DNA of 24,140 bases from a virus, in the IMG/VR virus record IMGVR_UViG_3300044984_001653, positions 1 to 24,140 of that record, one strand, 5' to 3'. The position numbers and the translations under genes were made by a program. The notes under the pieces were generated by a model. That model was not told the DNA's origin. It saw nothing but the letters and a program-made list of their open reading frames with translations, and did not search any database. Below, in pieces: positions 15,524 to 22,386 of the stretch (within the stretch, counting starts at the first letter, position 1; the number at the start of each line of letters is the position of its first letter).

Positions 15524-15829
15524 TTAAAGTATATAGTTATTGATTCCGATTATTTGAAGTCCAATACCTGGAATTCCAGCATTTGCTCCTAAGAGTCCGA
15601 TGCTTGTAAATCTAACTCTAAATGGAAGAACTTCAATAGCAATAGAGGTTTTTTCATTTTCAATAACATTTAATTCTGGATAGTCTGTTTCTTGCATAGA
15701 TGCAAAAAAAGGTTTCACATCTGTAATGATTGCTGAACTAGTAAGATCATTTAGTTCTGTTAGTGGATAACTTTTTGAATTTATTTCTGAAGGTATAAAC
15801 CCTTTTTCAATTATAACAACTGATGCCAT
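15524..15829 (-). CDS. Hypothetical small structural protein
   Basis: 101 aa. The start ATG 15829 overlaps the stop of the preceding gene (TAATG) and has GAGGAG 5 nt upstream. The protein has no signal peptide, membrane helix or recognised motif. It is beta-rich by appearance: VVIIEKGFIP at the N-terminus, TSIAIEVLPFRVRFTSIGLL in the middle, and a hydrophobic Gly/Ile-rich C-terminus (GIPGIGLQIIGINNYIL). I do not recognise the family. Translation is coupled to two small structural genes, so a tail or baseplate part is the best guess. Confidence 0.65.
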   Translation of the reverse strand: MASVVIIEKGFIPSEINSKSYPLTELNDLTSSAIITDVKPFFASMQETDYPELNVIENEKTSIAIEVLPFRVRFTSIGLLGANAGIPGIGLQIIGINNYIL

Positions 15830-16242
15830 TATGACTCCTCGTTGTTTGTAATATCCTCAACTATAATCATTGATCCACGAGCAACAGTCCATACACGGGT
15901 TGCATCTCTTAATTCAATATCAAATATATCTCCAGTATTTAAGCTTCTTGATTCGGCAGATGTTAAAGATACTGTAAATTCTCCTAGACCATCTCCAATT
16001 TCCGCTTCTGGAAAAATTGTTCTTACATGTGCTGCAGTATTACTATCTATGTCTCCTGCTACAGTTGGTCTTTTAATTTCCATTTCAATATCCCAGTCAG
16101 CAATTACTAATGGGTCTTTGTTGTCATCTGTAACATATACTCTAAATGCTGCTGTGTCACCCTTTACGACTGTCCAAGTAACCGTTGGTGGTTTAGAGCC
16201 AATGGAATAAGAATCCTGTCCTGTAGTTCTAAATGTTGCCAT
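15829..16242 (-). CDS. Putative tail/baseplate beta-domain protein
   Basis: 137 aa. The start ATG 16242 overlaps the previous stop as TAATG, with AAGGAAGG about 9 nt upstream. The pattern WTVVKGDTAAFRVYV, then DWDIEMEIKRP, then GEFTVSLTSAESRSL, then DIFDIELRD and WTVARGSMIIVEDIT looks like a single beta-sandwich. It recalls N-terminal domains of phage baseplate proteins such as BppU-like folds. That similarity is by eye and weak. No enzyme motif is visible. It lies in a three-gene coupled unit ahead of the fibres. Confidence 0.65.
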   Translation of the reverse strand: MATFRTTGQDSYSIGSKPPTVTWTVVKGDTAAFRVYVTDDNKDPLVIADWDIEMEIKRPTVAGDIDSNTAAHVRTIFPEAEIGDGLGEFTVSLTSAESRSLNTGDIFDIELRDATRVWTVARGSMIIVEDITNNEES

Positions 16243-16775
16243 TATAATAAGCCTTCCTTAAGTGCTCCCCAAGTTGATGCTCTTGATCTAGGAGATGTAA
16301 CAATAATAACACCAGTTGTTGAATCAGATTTTGCAACAACGCCAACTGTTACAACATTTGATGCTGGCTTAGTTGCTGTGAGTCCTCCACCAGCTGCAAC
16401 ATATAACACATTTCCAGCGGTATATGAATTAGTATTAATACTAGAAAAAACTCCAGAGACAATAATAACCCCATCAGTAGAATTTCCAATATTAGATTGA
16501 GCTAATCCTACTACTGGGAATGTTCCTATAGTTGATGCATTTGCTTTTGCAATTGTTGGTTTAGTTGAATACCCTGAAATATATACTGGATCACCTTTTG
16601 CAATTGATACTCCGCTAACATTTCTAACTTCTAATGTATGATATGCAACTCCAACAATGGCTGGTAGCATTAAGTCAATTGCTTCAGCTAATGATTGAAT
16701 ATCTCCGTGAACATCAACGGGATCTGTTGATAATGGGAACGGTAAATCATAGGTAGATGTCTGTCCTGAAGCCAT
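16242..16775 (-). CDS. Putative fibre/decoration protein with phage shaft-type domain
   Basis: 177 aa. Residues about 45-150 carry a pattern known in many phage fibre and surface proteins: LEVRNVSGVSIAKGDPVYIS, a central FPVVGLAQSNIG, then DGVIIVSGVFSSINTNSYT and GNVLYVAAGGGLTATKP. Such domains resemble small beta-barrels of head-decoration or fibre-shaft type. The C-terminus ends RSRASTWGALKEGLL. It is the first gene of the leftward virion unit. ATG 16775 has no Shine-Dalgarno; TGGTATAAT lies 6 nt upstream. Function is inferred. Confidence 0.68.
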   Translation of the reverse strand: MASGQTSTYDLPFPLSTDPVDVHGDIQSLAEAIDLMLPAIVGVAYHTLEVRNVSGVSIAKGDPVYISGYSTKPTIAKANASTIGTFPVVGLAQSNIGNSTDGVIIVSGVFSSINTNSYTAGNVLYVAAGGGLTATKPASNVVTVGVVAKSDSTTGVIIVTSPRSRASTWGALKEGLL

Positions 16776-16781
16776 TTATCC

Positions 16782-16790
16782 ATTATACCA
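16782..16790 (-). promoter_or_regulatory. Extended -10 promoter opening the leftward virion unit
   Basis: TGGTATAAT reads on the minus strand, with TATAAT at 16787-16782, 6 nt before ATG 16775. No Shine-Dalgarno is present, so this is a strong leaderless candidate. It is divergent to the lysozyme promoter in the 141-bp intergenic region, whose middle (16795-16830) is almost pure A/T. Confidence 0.62.
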
Positions 16791-16837
16791 CCTGTGAAAT
16801 ATTAATTTATTAATTTTATAAAAAATGTTATCAAAAC

Positions 16838-16867
16838 TTGCTTTTTACCTAGAATTCATGTTATACT
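16838..16867 (+). promoter_or_regulatory. Promoter of the secreted lysozyme-like gene
   Basis: TTGCTT (16838-16843), an 18-nt spacer, and TATACT (16862-16867) preceded by TG (TGTTATACT). This is the best complete promoter in the window. Transcription should start near 16874, at the foot of the hairpin described next. Confidence 0.65.
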
Positions 16868-16874
16868 TATATCA

Positions 16875-16892
16875 TGCTACCGACTGGTAGCA
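16875..16892 (+). promoter_or_regulatory. 5' leader hairpin of the lysozyme-like gene
   Basis: TGCTACC and GGTAGCA form a perfect 7-bp inverted repeat around the loop GACT, at the predicted 5' end of the mRNA. The strong AGGAGG ribosome binding site is 10 bp downstream and left free. It could stabilise the mRNA or be a dyad operator; the sequence cannot decide between them. Confidence 0.6.
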
Positions 16893-16916
16893 ATTGTTCT
16901 CTAGGAGGTTATTATT

Positions 16917-17486
16917 ATGAGAAGAGACAAGAAGGCTTGGATTGGAATCCTATCTTTAGTTGGATTATTGGCACCTATAAGTAATCAGGCTAATGCTATA
17001 AGTGTTACAGTTGATAATAATTTACTAAGTAAAACGTCAGTTAAATCTGTTGATCCCGCCCCCAAAGGGGCATTTTTGGTTTCTAAGGTTAGAAATCAAG
17101 TAGCACTTAAAAAATACAAGAATGCAGATAGTCTAACCGACTACCAGTTAATTGATTTGCTTAAGGCTGTAGGGTTTACTGGAACAGGTTTAAAGACTGC
17201 TTGGGCTGTAGCTAAAGCAGAGTCAAATGGTAGGCCTTTTGCCTTTAATGGTAATGAAAAAACTGGAGACAATTCTTACGGGGTATTCCAGATAAATATG
17301 ATTGGCCACCTAGGTCCTGATCGTAGAGAAAAGTTTGACTTAGACTTTAATGCCGAATTATTTAGCCCTGTCAAAAATGCAGAAATTGTATTTCATATGA
17401 CTAAGGGTGGAACAGATTGGAAAGCTTGGAAATATGCTAAGACTCCTGCTGTTCAAAAATGGCTAAAGAAATATCCTAATAAATAA
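16917..17486 (+). CDS. Secreted lysozyme/transglycosylase-like protein, probable endolysin
   Basis: 189 aa and the only plus-strand gene. A Sec-type signal peptide is clear: MRRDKKAW (positive), IGILSLVGLLAPIS (hydrophobic), and cleavage after NQANA (residue 27). Residues about 75-185 form a lysozyme-like domain. AWAVAKAESNGRP gives the likely catalytic Glu102, and TGDNSYGVFQIN (116-127) is the signature of SLT/goose-type lysozyme folds. Trp168 and Trp171 follow in DWKAWK. It would cut peptidoglycan outside the membrane, either for lysis or during entry. The signal peptide means it may not need a holin, although a holin may lie outside the window. The start is set by AGGAGG 7-8 nt before ATG 16917. 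It has its own promoter and terminator and so is independently controlled. Confidence 0.83.
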   Translation: MRRDKKAWIGILSLVGLLAPISNQANAISVTVDNNLLSKTSVKSVDPAPKGAFLVSKVRNQVALKKYKNADSLTDYQLIDLLKAVGFTGTGLKTAWAVAKAESNGRPFAFNGNEKTGDNSYGVFQINMIGHLGPDRREKFDLDFNAELFSPVKNAEIVFHMTKGGTDWKAWKYAKTPAVQKWLKKYPNK

Positions 17487-17500
17487 AAATTAAATACAGA

Positions 17501-17530
17501 TAAAACCCCTGGATTATTCTGGGGGTTTTA
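17501..17530. terminator. Bidirectional terminator between convergent genes
   Basis: TAAAACCCC (17501-17509) pairs with GGGGTTTTA (17522-17530), a 9-bp stem with a 12-nt loop. It is followed by TTTTTAT on the plus strand and flanked by A/T-rich sequence on the other side. It lies 14 nt after the lysozyme-like stop and 3 nt after the SDR stop, so it serves both. Confidence 0.85.
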
Positions 17531-17533
17531 TTT

Positions 17534-18202
17534 TTATCTAAATATAGAATTATTTATATGGCTAATATTTATACTATTTACATTAAAATGACTTGGTAAC
17601 GAAGATACCCAAAGAATAGACTGAGCAAGATCTTCTGCCGTCAATGCATTGTCCTTCTTTTCTGATTGAGTATCAATTGTTCCAGGACAAATTTCAGTAA
17701 TCTTAATATTATATGATGGGAACTCTATTCTCATGGTTTCCAATAAGCCAATTTGTCCTCTTTTAGCATTTGTATAATTACCACCGCCAGGATAGGGAAC
17801 ATTGCCTCCTATAGAAGTTACAAAAATAATTGTTGGAGATGTTGATCTTTGCATACACGGAACAAAAAGTTGGGAAAGATACATTGGTCCTGAAACATTA
17901 ATGTCATAGGCAATCCTAAAATTTACCATAGTTTCTTCTATAATATTTTTGGGGTTTGAACCACCTCCAGCATTATTAACTAAAAGATCTAAAGTAATAT
18001 CTTTATATTTTTCAAAAAAAGATTTGATTTGACTTTCATCTGTAATGTCTAATTGATAGGTTTCAACATTATCAAAATTTGATTCTTTTAATTTTGACAA
18101 ATTTCTAGAAACAGCAATAACCCGATATCCATTTTCAGATAAAAGTTTGACTGTGGCATATCCAACACCTTTACTTGCTCCAGTTACTATAGCAGTTTTC
18201 AC
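17534..18202 (-). CDS. Short-chain dehydrogenase/reductase (SDR)
   Basis: 222 aa, GTG start at 18202-18200. It is a classical SDR with an NAD(P) Rossmann fold: TGASKGVG at 7-14, NNAG at 76-79, the structural Asn102 in INVSG, catalytic Ser130 (VTSIGG), and Tyr143/Lys147 in YTNAK, with CPGTIDT after it. All catalytic residues are present, so it should be an active oxidoreductase. The substrate is unknown. The acidic-then-basic pattern after beta-2 (VSRNLSK) suggests NADPH preference. It is the last gene of the oxygenase cassette, 3 nt after the previous stop, so the two activities may act in one pathway. The weak GGAACG ahead of the start suggests coupled translation. Confidence 0.92.
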   Translation of the reverse strand: MKTAIVTGASKGVGYATVKLLSENGYRVIAVSRNLSKLKESNFDNVETYQLDITDESQIKSFFEKYKDITLDLLVNNAGGGSNPKNIIEETMVNFRIAYDINVSGPMYLSQLFVPCMQRSTSPTIIFVTSIGGNVPYPGGGNYTNAKRGQIGLLETMRIEFPSYNIKITEICPGTIDTQSEKKDNALTAEDLAQSILWVSSLPSHFNVNSINISHINNSIFR

Positions 18203-18205
18203 TAA

Positions 18206-18910
18206 TTACATCGTTCCCTGGCTATTATTCCACGGCATATCATTATGTATCCAATGCGCTGGAACCATATATTTAAATCCTGTCTTTACAGTATGCGCTG
18301 TATGATAATATGGTGCAGAGGATGGAAAAATAATTATACTTCCTGCTTTAGGCTTAACTCCAAATGCTATTTGATTATCCGCCACCGCTATATCATAATC
18401 AATATTTGGTTGTGGTGTCAATCTTACATCTTTGTAGGGAGACATAATAAAAGAAATTTCTCCTCCTTCAAAATCATCATTAAGATACATCACTAAAGAA
18501 TATCTTAAAGTCTTATCTCCATCCAATTGATCATAATGCGATCCCATTCCAACTCCCGCTTTATATTTTTTAATATTAAAAGTAGGAAAAAGTCTTGGTT
18601 CATCACTATCTCCCATTGCTTTAGCATAGTCTTTACAGACATCATAAAAAGATTCTGTAATTGTATTGTAAATAAAATACATTTTGCTTTTTAAAGGTTC
18701 TTCTAGTCTATTAATTTGATCTAAATCAAAAATTTTAGTTACGCCATATACACAACTTTTTTCATTAGATGCTGTCCACTCTAGCCATGAAGAAGAATGA
18801 GTTTTGATTTCAATTAAATCGATCTCATCTATAGTTGACATTAGCTCTGTAAAATTCTTTACTCCATCTGGGTAATAATATACTTTTTCTTCTAAAATTT
18901 CTTTTTTCAT
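18206..18910 (-). CDS. 2OG-Fe(II) oxygenase, prolyl 4-hydroxylase-like (copy 1)
   Basis: 234 aa. The double-stranded beta-helix core has iron ligands His125/Asp127 (GSHYD) and His203 (YYHTAH). Lys213 (TGFKYMV), ten residues further on, is the likely 2-oxoglutarate anchor. The MYLNDDFEGGEISF strand motif is shared by the cassette. The enzyme would hydroxylate an unknown substrate using O2 and 2-oxoglutarate in the cytoplasm. It is a close paralogue of the next gene upstream: both start with an EILEEKVYYY segment, contain KDYAKAxG, and end with a HWIH segment. A likely -10-like TGGTAAAAT lies just before ATG 18910, but no Shine-Dalgarno is seen. Divergence between the two copies suggests different targets rather than dosage. 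Confidence 0.9.
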   Translation of the reverse strand: MKKEILEEKVYYYPDGVKNFTELMSTIDEIDLIEIKTHSSSWLEWTASNEKSCVYGVTKIFDLDQINRLEEPLKSKMYFIYNTITESFYDVCKDYAKAMGDSDEPRLFPTFNIKKYKAGVGMGSHYDQLDGDKTLRYSLVMYLNDDFEGGEISFIMSPYKDVRLTPQPNIDYDIAVADNQIAFGVKPKAGSIIIFPSSAPYYHTAHTVKTGFKYMVPAHWIHNDMPWNNSQGTM

Positions 18911-18934
18911 TTTAATTTTACCAATCTTATAATA

Positions 18935-19564
18935 TTAGTGAATCCAGTGTTGTGGAACCATATATTTAAATCCACTTTTAACCAAATGTGCGGTATGGTG
19001 ATATGGTGGTGATGGTGGAAATACAATAATACTTCCTGCCTTTGGTTTTATAGCAAATGTATAGTTTTTACCTTTTTCTGCTGGGTCAAAATCTGGATTT
19101 GGAGAAGATTCTTGTAGGATTCCTCCAGGAGATGCGATGGTAAAAGAAATTTCTCCACCCTCGTAATTATCATTTAGATACATAACAAAAGAAACCTTTA
19201 ATCTATCATCTCCTTCTTGTTGATCAAAATGAGCACCCATATATGTGCCAGCCTGATATTTTTTAATTGGATACATAGGAAAAAGTTTTGGCTCATCAGT
19301 TATGCCCTGTGCTTTTGCATAATCTTTTGCTACATCATCAAAAGCTTTTTGTAATGTAGAATAGATGTAGTTGTTTTTTTCATCATTTGTATTTGAAGCA
19401 GAAATATTTTTATCTGTTCCATATACATAGTGTTGTCCGCTGCAAGCTGCCCATTCTCCCCACGCATCCGCATTATCACTTTCAATTGCGTCAACAAGTG
19501 CCTTGGGGTCTTCTATTACATTTGTATAGTAATAAACCTTTTCTTCTAGAATTTCTTTATTCAT
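18935..19564 (-). CDS. 2OG-Fe(II) oxygenase, prolyl 4-hydroxylase-like (copy 2)
   Basis: 209 aa, with ATG 19564 behind AAAAAGGAG. Iron ligands are His112/Asp114 (GAHFDQ) and His190 (YHHTAH), with Lys200 (SGFKYMV) as the 2-oxoglutarate contact. MYLNDNYEGGEISF and IKPKAGSIIVFP are core strands. It pairs with copy 1 as a tandem duplication but is shorter at the C-terminus, ending at QHWIH. Between the two core halves it carries an insertion rich in Pro/Ser/Asp (ESSPNPDFDPAEKGKN, about 152-167), as does copy 1 in altered form. The insertion may shape the substrate pocket. Confidence 0.9.
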   Translation of the reverse strand: MNKEILEEKVYYYTNVIEDPKALVDAIESDNADAWGEWAACSGQHYVYGTDKNISASNTNDEKNNYIYSTLQKAFDDVAKDYAKAQGITDEPKLFPMYPIKKYQAGTYMGAHFDQQEGDDRLKVSFVMYLNDNYEGGEISFTIASPGGILQESSPNPDFDPAEKGKNYTFAIKPKAGSIIVFPPSPPYHHTAHLVKSGFKYMVPQHWIH

Positions 19565-19576
19565 ATTATCTCCTTT

Positions 19577-20236
19577 TTAGTATTTATTGTTTTCATAAAA
19601 ATTTTTAACCTTTATAAAACCCACCAAAACATATCTAATTGGTCCTGGCCCAACATGCCTTACTCCGTGGTTATAGTCTTTTGTTCCTGGAAATAAAAGA
19701 AGTGATCCTTGTTTTGGCTTTAATTCTATATTATGATTAGAAAAGAAAAGTTCTCCTTTTGAATACTCTTCATTCAAATAAAGAATTGCAGCATGTCTAA
19801 TAGATGGGTCTGTATCTTGATCTGTATGTGGCTTTAACTCTACCCCCTCTTGCATTCTTTGAATAGTTGCAAAACCACTAAGGTCTAATGACTGATCTGC
19901 TTTTTTTACAAGATCTCCTAATCTTTTATAAATTTTTAATTGAATTTCAGTATTTAGTATATTAAAATTTTTATCTTCCCAGTTTTGAGTAATTTCAAAT
20001 TTACCTTCTGCTACTAAATTTTCAACATCATCTCTTCCAAATTTTTCAAGGCAAAAGTTTTTTAAATTTCCTAAATATTCTATACGCCAATCTTCTTCAC
20101 CGATACTGTCTATAAGACTAAAAATATCTTCTATTTCTTTTTCAGAAATAAAATTTTTTACTAATATAACATTGTCATCTATTTTTTTTATTTCAAAGTT
20201 ATTTTCAATTAGTTCTTTTTCTAAAAAAGCACTCAT
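19577..20236 (-). CDS. 2OG-Fe(II) oxygenase (copy 3)
   Basis: 219 aa. Ligands are His137/Asp139 (LKPHTDQDTD) and His190 (DYNHGVRHV). Arg201 (GPIRYVL) is the 2-oxoglutarate anchor, eleven residues after the distal His. ILYLNEEYSKGELFF replaces the usual EGGE with SKGE. The N-terminal half (DDNVILVKNFISEKEIEDIF) is the helical lead-in typical of P4H-like enzymes. It starts one base after the upstream gene's stop, with GAAGAG upstream, and so is part of the polycistron. It is distinct from copies 1 and 2 outside the motifs. Confidence 0.88.
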   Translation of the reverse strand: MSAFLEKELIENNFEIKKIDDNVILVKNFISEKEIEDIFSLIDSIGEEDWRIEYLGNLKNFCLEKFGRDDVENLVAEGKFEITQNWEDKNFNILNTEIQLKIYKRLGDLVKKADQSLDLSGFATIQRMQEGVELKPHTDQDTDPSIRHAAILYLNEEYSKGELFFSNHNIELKPKQGSLLLFPGTKDYNHGVRHVGPGPIRYVLVGFIKVKNFYENNKY

Positions 20237-20237
20237 A

Positions 20238-20987
20238 TTATTTTAACTCTTCTATGCTATATTTATTTCCACTTTCGTCTAACTTATATCCTTCTTTAAG
20301 AAGATTTTGCCATTCTTCTTTTTCAATTTTTTGAGCAGCTCTAACTTTGTCCATCTCTTCTTTCCATGCAGCCCTTAGTTCTTCTGGATAATCTGATTCT
20401 TCTCTATCATCCCAAAAAGACCCCAGTGTATACCTAATTCCTTTAGTTATTATACTTACTTCATGCATGTTGTTGTGGCTACCATTAAATGCTGCAAGCA
20501 TTCCAACTTTTGGAGATAGCTCAACATTTCTATCTGGGAACTTTAATAGACCACCTTCAAAATTGTCATTAAGATATAGAAATGCTGCATATCTACTTCT
20601 TTCAAATGCTCCGAAATTTCCATGCTCATCTGTATTATCCGAATGAATACGAGCAAATGCTCCTGGCTCCCATTTTTGTGTGTGATATCCTATTTGAGAA
20701 ATTTTTTCTTCGGGGGTATTATGAACAGAAGCTACAGCTTTAATTATGCCATTTTTAATATCTGAAAATACAGTTGGTGTTAATCCAACCTCTTCTAATT
20801 CTGGGTCATTGTCTTGTGGTAATACTGAAGAATATGATTCATAAAAAGATATAGGGGTCCATGAAATCTTTTGATTTTCTGCTTGTTTTTCTAATGCTAG
20901 AATAATTTTAGCAGACTCTTCGGCAGTTAAAAAATTTTCATAAACAACTAGGTCTTCATTGATTCTTTTTTTATCATTTAGATTCAT
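20238..20987 (-). CDS. 2OG-Fe(II) oxygenase with charged C-terminal extension (copy 4)
   Basis: 249 aa. Ligands are His115/Asp117 (ARIHSDNTD) and His175 (NNMHEVSII), with Arg185 (GIRYTLGSF) ten residues on. FLYLNDNFEGGLLKFPDRN is the core strand pair, as in PiuC/P4H-like proteins. After the core (from about residue 192) comes a 55-60-residue highly charged helical extension (WKEEMDKVRAAQKIEKEEWQ) that the other copies lack. It could bind a partner protein. ATG 20987 overlaps the previous stop as ATGA, so translation is coupled. Confidence 0.9.
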   Translation of the reverse strand: MNLNDKKRINEDLVVYENFLTAEESAKIILALEKQAENQKISWTPISFYESYSSVLPQDNDPELEEVGLTPTVFSDIKNGIIKAVASVHNTPEEKISQIGYHTQKWEPGAFARIHSDNTDEHGNFGAFERSRYAAFLYLNDNFEGGLLKFPDRNVELSPKVGMLAAFNGSHNNMHEVSIITKGIRYTLGSFWDDREESDYPEELRAAWKEEMDKVRAAQKIEKEEWQNLLKEGYKLDESGNKYSIEELK

Positions 20988-21655
20988 GGCTTTTTATCTC
21001 CAGTATGTTCTGTAATTTCCCAAAAAAATGGACACGTAAATCTTATGCCACTTTTTATTTCAGTTACTCCATGAATATATTGCATATCTCCTGGGAAAAA
21101 ATAAGCAGCTCCAACTTTGGGTTTAAACTGAACCCCTTGGTTTGGAAAATATAATTCGCCACCCTCGTAGTCTTCGTTTAAATAAAATAAACTTGAAAGG
21201 TCGTAGTTTGGAAAATCATTTGGCAATCCAGCATCTGGCCCCTCATGTAGCTCTTTATCTGCGTGGGGATGTTGATATTGTCCTGGAAGCCATTTTACTA
21301 TTGTTGCTCCAGTTGGAATAACTTTAACTTTATAAAAATCTTCAATAATTGGCTCTAGTCTTTTAAATAACCCTGTGATAACTGGTGCTATTTTAGGATC
21401 ATTTTTATTTAAACTTGGAGTTGTGGCAACTCTATCTTTCCAGTAATCTGAATCATATATCACTGTGCCATTTTCATTAACATGGCTTTGTGTTACATCC
21501 CAAATTGTTATAGATTTTGCAGCATTTTCTAAAAACTCTATTTCATCTTGAGTCATAAAATTTTCTAACTCAACAATCATTTCTTTCCCACTACCAAACC
21601 AGCCAGAAGGTGTTTTAGAGGGTTTTCTTGTTACAACATTATCTAAGTCAGCCAT
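20984..21655 (-). CDS. 2OG-Fe(II) oxygenase (copy 5)
   Basis: 223 aa. Ligands are His131/Asp133 (QHPHADKE) and His195 (YIHGVTEI), with Arg205 (GIRFTCPFF). LFYLNEDYEGGELYFPNQG and FKPKVGAAYFFPG are core strands. KWLPGQYQHPHAD has the usual W-x-G-x-x-x-x-H spacing. A loop of about 15 residues (ELHEGPDAGLPNDFP) follows the HxD. It has its own candidate leaderless promoter inside the operon, in the end of the preceding gene, so copies 5 to 1 and the SDR may be expressed separately from the genes to the right. Confidence 0.9.
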   Translation of the reverse strand: MADLDNVVTRKPSKTPSGWFGSGKEMIVELENFMTQDEIEFLENAAKSITIWDVTQSHVNENGTVIYDSDYWKDRVATTPSLNKNDPKIAPVITGLFKRLEPIIEDFYKVKVIPTGATIVKWLPGQYQHPHADKELHEGPDAGLPNDFPNYDLSSLFYLNEDYEGGELYFPNQGVQFKPKVGAAYFFPGDMQYIHGVTEIKSGIRFTCPFFWEITEHTGDKKP

Positions 21656-21657
21656 AA

Positions 21658-22386
21658 TTAAATTATACCACCGCTTCTATTTTTAGTATTATCTTGAACA
21701 AAAAGCTTTAAAACTTTTGCTTCATGTTTTCCAGTGGTTTCACCTTTTTCATTTACAGCATCTCTATACCAATCTGTCCATTGTCCTTGAGAATTTATTT
21801 TTTGTGCTCCTTCTCCGTAAGATTTAATATTTTTTTGTCTTATATCCCCTGGATCGGAAAAATCAACAATATTAATCGATGTATTATTCATTTCAGTAAG
21901 TGATATTGGAATAATTTGTGCAATAGGAGTATTAGCTTTTATTAAAATATTTTTATTTGGAGATTTAGCTTTTATGGCTATTGGAAAATCTGTATCAAGC
22001 CAAGAAGTGCTAATCAAAGATGACACAACTTCAAAATCATCATTAAAATAATTAATAGGATTTATTGTTAACATGCTAATATTTTCATCAGTTCTAAACA
22101 CTAGGCCAGTTACTATGCTTACTGTTGCCTGACCTCTTCCAGTATAAAGAAAATCCTTTTTACTAAGGATATTAATATTTTCAGAACTTGTATCATTTAT
22201 TCCATTCCAGACAAATTCAATGTCTTGTGTGCAAGACAAACTCCAGCCAACCATATTGGCTTGAGTAACTGGAAAACACCTATATGCATGTTTTTCTGGA
22301 GTAAGGTCCATCCAATCTCTTTTTATAGACATGGGAGATATATTGATTACAGATTCTGTTTTTTTTTCAACTGATATGTTTAGCAT
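21658..22386 (-). CDS. DUF6065-like conserved phage protein, function unknown
   Basis: 242 aa. NISPMSIKRDWMDLTPEKHA and CFPVTQANMVGWSLSCTQDI are features I associate with the DUF6065 family of phage and bacterial proteins; no function is known to me. A middle block TGLVFRTDENISMLTINPIN and ILIKANTPIAQIIPISL reads as beta strands, and the C-terminus is polar with KHEAKVLKLF. There are no metal-binding or catalytic motifs as in the oxygenases. It starts within the stop of the upstream oxygenase (TAATG). It shares an overall strand order with the 263-aa protein two genes upstream (tight turn, then G-x-tP-x-xQI-x-P), so the two may be distant relatives. A partner, carrier or substrate role for the oxygenases is inference. 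Confidence 0.72.
   Translation of the reverse strand: MLNISVEKKTESVINISPMSIKRDWMDLTPEKHAYRCFPVTQANMVGWSLSCTQDIEFVWNGINDTSSENINILSKKDFLYTGRGQATVSIVTGLVFRTDENISMLTINPINYFNDDFEVVSSLISTSWLDTDFPIAIKAKSPNKNILIKANTPIAQIIPISLTEMNNTSINIVDFSDPGDIRQKNIKSYGEGAQKINSQGQWTDWYRDAVNEKGETTGKHEAKVLKLFVQDNTKNRSGGII
21662..21670 (-). promoter_or_regulatory. Extended -10 promoter inside the oxygenase cassette
   Basis: TGGTATAAT reads on the minus strand, with TATAAT at 21667-21662, 6 nt before ATG 21655 and within the last codons of the upstream gene. No Shine-Dalgarno precedes the ATG, so leaderless initiation fits. Confidence 0.5.
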
